DNA of 8,058 nucleotides from Chthoniobacter sp. (lineage in GTDB: Bacteria > Verrucomicrobiota > Verrucomicrobiia > Chthoniobacterales > Chthoniobacteraceae). The stretch covers positions 1 through 8,058 of the forward strand of contig JANXSB010000225.1 in assembly GCA_025352865.1 (NCBI GenBank), written 5' to 3'. This document shows positions 5,331 to 8,058 of the stretch, one piece after another. The notes below the pieces were generated by a model. That model searched no databases. It was not told the origin of the DNA and worked only from the letters and a program-made list of their open reading frames with translations. The position numbers and the translations under genes are program-made. The number at the start of each line of letters is the position of its first letter. Position 1 is the first letter of the stretch.

Positions 5331-6101
5331 ATGGACACACGCGGCCAGCGCGAACGAGGCAAGGGACGCAACCTCAAACCACCTATGCCTGAACACGAAC
5401 AAACCCTGCCACCGGATGCCGCGACTGCGGCAGACCATCGCAACCCGCGCCGCCGCAACAACGGCGCTTCAGCCAACGGCGAAGCGCCCGACCTCGGCGT
5501 GCTCGTCACCCCGCAGCCGCACCACGACCTTGACCGGCTCGTGCTCCACGCGGACGTGCGCAACGACATCGCCGCCGGCCTCCGCGCCATCCAGCGCCGC
5601 GCCGATCTCGAAGCGGTGTGGAGCATCAGCCAACTCCAGCCGCAAGACGGCCGCTGCATCCTAAATTTTCACGGCCCGCCGGGGACGGGCAAGACGCGAG
5701 CCGCACTCGGCGTGGCGCTGCGGCTCAGCCAGCCGCTCTACCAAGTGGATTACAGCGCGGTGATCTCGAAATACCTTGGGGACACGGCCAAGCACATTGC
5801 TGCGTGTTTCAAGCGCGCGAGCGAACTCGGCGCGGTGCTCTTTTTCGATGAGGCTGACTCGCTGCTCTCTCGCCGCGTGAACATCGGGGAGAGCTGCGCG
5901 ACCAGCATCAATCAGAACCGCAACGTGCTCATGCAGGAACCCGCCTCGCCGCGAGCAAGCCGACTGTGGAGACGTTCACGCAAACGGGCCTCGGCCTGCA
6001 ATGACCTGAATCATGGCGACGAAGAAAACCATCGAGCAACATTGGAAGGAGGCGCAGGACGATTTCGCGCGTCTCAAGGCGTGCTCGCGCGTGCATCGTG
6101 A
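5331..6101 (+). CDS. AAA-family ATPase, truncated after Walker B
   Basis: The frame encodes 256 residues, but only about the first 203 look authentic. Seen: a disordered, basic N-terminus (1-60); a helical region (LDRLVLHADVRNDIAAGLRA); Walker A GPPGTGKT (115-122); the pore-loop-like SKYLGDTAKHI (146-156); Walker B AVLFFDEADSLL (168-179); and INQNRNVLMQE (193-203). Related FtsH/spastin-like ATPases continue here with sensor 1 and the arginine finger. Instead the frame changes to arginine-serine-rich sequence of no recognisable kind and ends at 6101 inside the next gene. In another frame, from about 5939 to 6004, TRLAASKPTVETFTQTGLGL followed by a stop ends 8 bases before the next ATG, so a genuine C-terminal tail may survive out of frame after an internal deletion. 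As it stands the protein lacks residues needed for hydrolysis and is probably non-functional. Confidence 0.72.
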   Translation: MDTRGQRERGKGRNLKPPMPEHEQTLPPDAATAADHRNPRRRNNGASANGEAPDLGVLVTPQPHHDLDRLVLHADVRNDIAAGLRAIQRRADLEAVWSISQLQPQDGRCILNFHGPPGTGKTRAALGVALRLSQPLYQVDYSAVISKYLGDTAKHIAACFKRASELGAVLFFDEADSLLSRRVNIGESCATSINQNRNVLMQEPASPRASRLWRRSRKRASACNDLNHGDEENHRATLEGGAGRFRASQGVLARAS

Positions 6102-6318
6102 CGACTTGCCGATGACGTTCCAAGGGAAGGGCGGCGTGTATGTGTTCTTCGACAAGAATGGTGCAGCGCTCTACGTCGGACGCGGACGCAACGTGAGACA
6201 GCGGATTCTCCAGCACTCGCGCACCTCGACCAAAGATGCCCCGTTCGCGTGGCTGCTCGCGCGCGACGCGACGAAGCGTTACGCGGACTGCCGGGCGGAT
6301 CGTTCGACTCGAACATGA
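6013..6318 (+). CDS. GIY-YIG nuclease-family protein, C-terminally truncated
   Basis: 101 residues in frame, authentic to about residue 91. A helical N-terminus (KKTIEQHWKEAQDDFARLKA) precedes the GIY-YIG core: KGGVYVFFD (GVY at 41-43), ALYVGRGRNVRQRILQH with YVG at 54-56, Arg58 and His68. These match the two short strands and the Arg/His of the GIY-YIG endonuclease fold, which uses one divalent metal to cut DNA. The conserved metal-binding Glu expected later in the fold is not visible, because after LLARDATKRYA (about 6285) the frame runs into ten arginine-rich residues and stops. The DNA after that point encodes DUF499 in another frame. The gene is therefore cut by a deletion or misjoin and likely makes an inactive protein. 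There is no clear ribosome site. It follows the truncated ATPase and may belong to the same operon. Confidence 0.7.
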   Translation: MATKKTIEQHWKEAQDDFARLKACSRVHRDDLPMTFQGKGGVYVFFDKNGAALYVGRGRNVRQRILQHSRTSTKDAPFAWLLARDATKRYADCRADRSTRT

Positions 6319-8058
6319 CCTTCGCGCAGGCGCTCACCGAAGCGGTGAAGGCGGTGCCCACCGCGATGCTCGTGGCATCGCTGCCGCAATCGCAAGTGGA
6401 GGTCGGCGGCGAGGGCGGCGCTCAGGCGCTCACTCGATTGGAACACACCTTTGGCCGGATGGAATTCAATTGGCGTCCAGCGAGCGCGGAGGAGAGTTAC
6501 GAAATCGTTCGTCGCCGCTTGTTCGAGCCGATCACCGACCCGCGCCTTTTTGCCGACCGCGACGCAGTGGTGCGCGCATTCGGCGCGCAGTATCGGCAGA
6601 ACGCGGCGGAGTTTCCGGCAGAGTGTCGGGAGGCGGATTACGAGCGACGCATGGAAGCGGCGTATCCAATTCATCCAGAGCTTTTCGACCGGCTCTACAA
6701 CGACTGGTCGAGTTTGGAAGAGTTCCAGCGCACACGCGGCGTGCTGCGGTTGATGGCGTCAGTCATCTACACGCTCTGGTCGCGCGGCGACCGCTCGTTG
6801 GCAATCCTGCCAAGCCTCGTACCGATTGATGAGCCGGCCGTGGAAAGCGAACTGACGCGCTACCTCACGCCGAACTGGCCGGTGATTATTGAGAAGGACG
6901 TGGACGGCCCGCACTCGCTTCCTTGTCGCATGGACACGGAATCGGCGCGGTTTGGCCGCGTGTGGGCGACGCGTCGCGTGGCGCGCACGATTTACCTCGG
7001 CTCCGCGCCGGTCGTCGGACAAGCGAATAAGGGTCTCGACATGCGCCGCGTGCGGCTCGGTTGCGTGCAGCCAGGCGAGAACATCGCTGTCTTCGGCGAT
7101 GCTCTGCGGCAGCTCGGCGACCAAGCGGCGCACTTGTATGCGGACGGGGCACGCTACTGGTATTCTACGCAGCCCAACGTCGGTCACGTCGCCCGCGACC
7201 GCGCTGCACAGCAGCAAGAGGACGATTGCTTCGCCGAGATTCGCGCTCGTTTGAAGAAGCAGCAGAATCAGCGCGGTGGTTTTGCAAAGGTGTATCCCGC
7301 GCCAGACGGCACCGGCGATGTCCCGGACGAAACAGATGGACGTTTGGTGATCCTCGCACCCGAGAAGGCGCACACCAGCGGCGTTGCCGACAGCCCGGCT
7401 CTGCTCGCCGCAAAGGAGTTCCTGGACAAGCGTGGCAACAGTCAACGTGTGTATCAGAATACCCTCGTCTTCCTTGCTGCCGATAAGACGCGACTCGATG
7501 AACTGCGCGAGGCGTGCGCAAACTACCGCGCTTGGAAGTCCATCCACGACGAGCGCAAGAGCCTAGGCCTCGATCCGTTCAACGAGAGCCTCGCCGAGAA
7601 GAAAACAGCGGACTTCGACGGAGCGGTGGAGGCGCGCTTGCCCGAGACATATCAATGGTTACTCGTGCCATCGCAGAATGACCCGCAGAAGCCAGAGGTG
7701 GAGTGGCAGACGATCCGGCTCAGTGGCTCGGGCGCACTCGCAGGCCGGGCTTTCACGCGACTCCAACGTGAGGGACACATCGCCGGGAATCTCGGGGGCG
7801 TCGCACTCAAGCATGAACTCGACAAAGTGCTTTGGCCTGACCGCACCCATCTCGATTTGCGACAGATTCAGGAATACTTCGCCAAGTATCTATATCTCCC
7901 GCGCCTTGTGTATCAGGAACTGATCATGGAGGCCGTGCGCGACGGCGTGAGCAACCTGACGTGGCGAGACTGCTTCGCCTACGCTGGCGGCTACGATGAG
8001 GCGCAAGGCCGCTATCTCGGCTTGCAGGCAGGTCGGACCGGCATAGCCATCGTGGCAG
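6315..8058 (+). CDS. DUF499-type protein, missing N-terminus and running off the window
   Basis: An open frame with no stop from well upstream of 6288 to the window end; I checked all 581 codons from the ATG at 6315. DUF499-like sequence is already present before that Met (LRGLPGGSFDSN, from about 6286), so 6315 is a conventional start, not the native one. Recognised segments: FTFAQ-type opening, PASAEESYEIVRRRLFEP, AAYPIHPELFDRLYNDW, RTRGVLRLMA, EKDVDGPHSLP, RRVARTIYLGSAP, ARYWYSTQP, LVFLAADKTRL, ARLPETYQWLLVP and KYLYLPRL, in the order I remember for DUF499 proteins (about 1,000 residues). The N-terminal quarter, with the P-loop and DEW-type Walker B, is absent. The family is annotated as anti-phage-associated alongside DUF1156 methyltransferases and helicases. 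Without its P-loop this copy should be inactive, unless the true gene is intact and the window misassembled. Confidence 0.8.
   Translation, partial: MTFAQALTEAVKAVPTAMLVASLPQSQVEVGGEGGAQALTRLEHTFGRMEFNWRPASAEESYEIVRRRLFEPITDPRLFADRDAVVRAFGAQYRQNAAEFPAECREADYERRMEAAYPIHPELFDRLYNDWSSLEEFQRTRGVLRLMASVIYTLWSRGDRSLAILPSLVPIDEPAVESELTRYLTPNWPVIIEKDVDGPHSLPCRMDTESARFGRVWATRRVARTIYLGSAPVVGQANKGLDMRRVRLGCVQPGENIAVFGDALRQLGDQAAHLYADGARYWYSTQPNVGHVARDRAAQQQEDDCFAEIRARLKKQQNQRGGFAKVYPAPDGTGDVPDETDGRLVILAPEKAHTSGVADSPALLAAKEFLDKRGNSQRVYQNTLVFLAADKTRLDELREACANYRAWKSIHDERKSLGLDPFNESLAEKKTADFDGAVEARLPETYQWLLVPSQNDPQKPEVEWQTIRLSGSGALAGRAFTRLQREGHIAGNLGGVALKHELDKVLWPDRTHLDLRQIQEYFAKYLYLPRLVYQELIMEAVRDGVSNLTWRDCFAYAGGYDEAQGRYLGLQAGRTGIAIVA

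Noticed and set aside
5095..5664. 189-codon plus-strand frame through the small gene and ATPase start
   Set aside because: Low-complexity Ala/Thr/Arg composition; it is the out-of-frame reading of two better-supported genes.
6236..6829. 197-codon plus-strand frame overlapping DUF499
   Set aside because: Arginine-, serine- and alanine-rich out-of-frame reading of the DUF499 region.
6759..7547. 262-codon minus-strand frame inside DUF499
   Set aside because: The plus strand carries continuous DUF499 sequence here; the antisense frame shows no motif and is a shadow.

Overview
The window is a high-GC bacterial chromosome or contig fragment with dense, mostly ATG-started genes. It splits into a left half read entirely on the minus strand (33-4107) and a right half read entirely on the plus strand (about 4579 to the end), divided by a divergent spacer of about 470 bases. 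The base composition and several protein styles suggest Verrucomicrobiota or a similar PVC-type environmental bacterium, but there is no ribosomal or housekeeping marker, so this is a weak inference. Everything looks like accessory (defence or mobile-island) DNA.

Left half, in transcription order: (1) a 505-residue protein with two STAS-like domains followed by a GHKL ATPase domain; (2) a 246-residue protein with one STAS-like segment and a beta-rich C-terminal half, whose ATG overlaps the previous stop as ATGA; (3) a 341-residue soluble ComEC-type metallo-beta-lactamase-fold protein with an intact metal site. These three look like one operon and are my best candidate for an undescribed system: a partner-switching (kinase plus STAS) sensor/regulator controlling an MBL-fold hydrolase or nuclease effector. 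Beyond them, behind its own putative promoter and a perfect 13-base palindrome, lies a two-gene toxin-antitoxin-like unit: a 61-residue protein overlapping a PIN-domain ribonuclease.

Right half: a frameshifted small gene, a small zinc-ribbon protein, a small protein of unknown function, an AAA ATPase cut short after Walker B, a GIY-YIG protein cut short, and the central to C-terminal part of a large DUF499-type protein running off the window. DUF499 proteins are known, from memory, as members of anti-phage clusters with DUF1156 methyltransferases. The DUF499 P-loop region is absent here, and its internal sequence begins out of frame exactly where the GIY-YIG sequence stops. Three breaks within 1.6 kb mean that this half has either decayed by internal deletions or been damaged by assembly. 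This should be settled before any functional claim is made for it.

No tRNA, rRNA, CRISPR array, transposase, integrase or att site was recognised.
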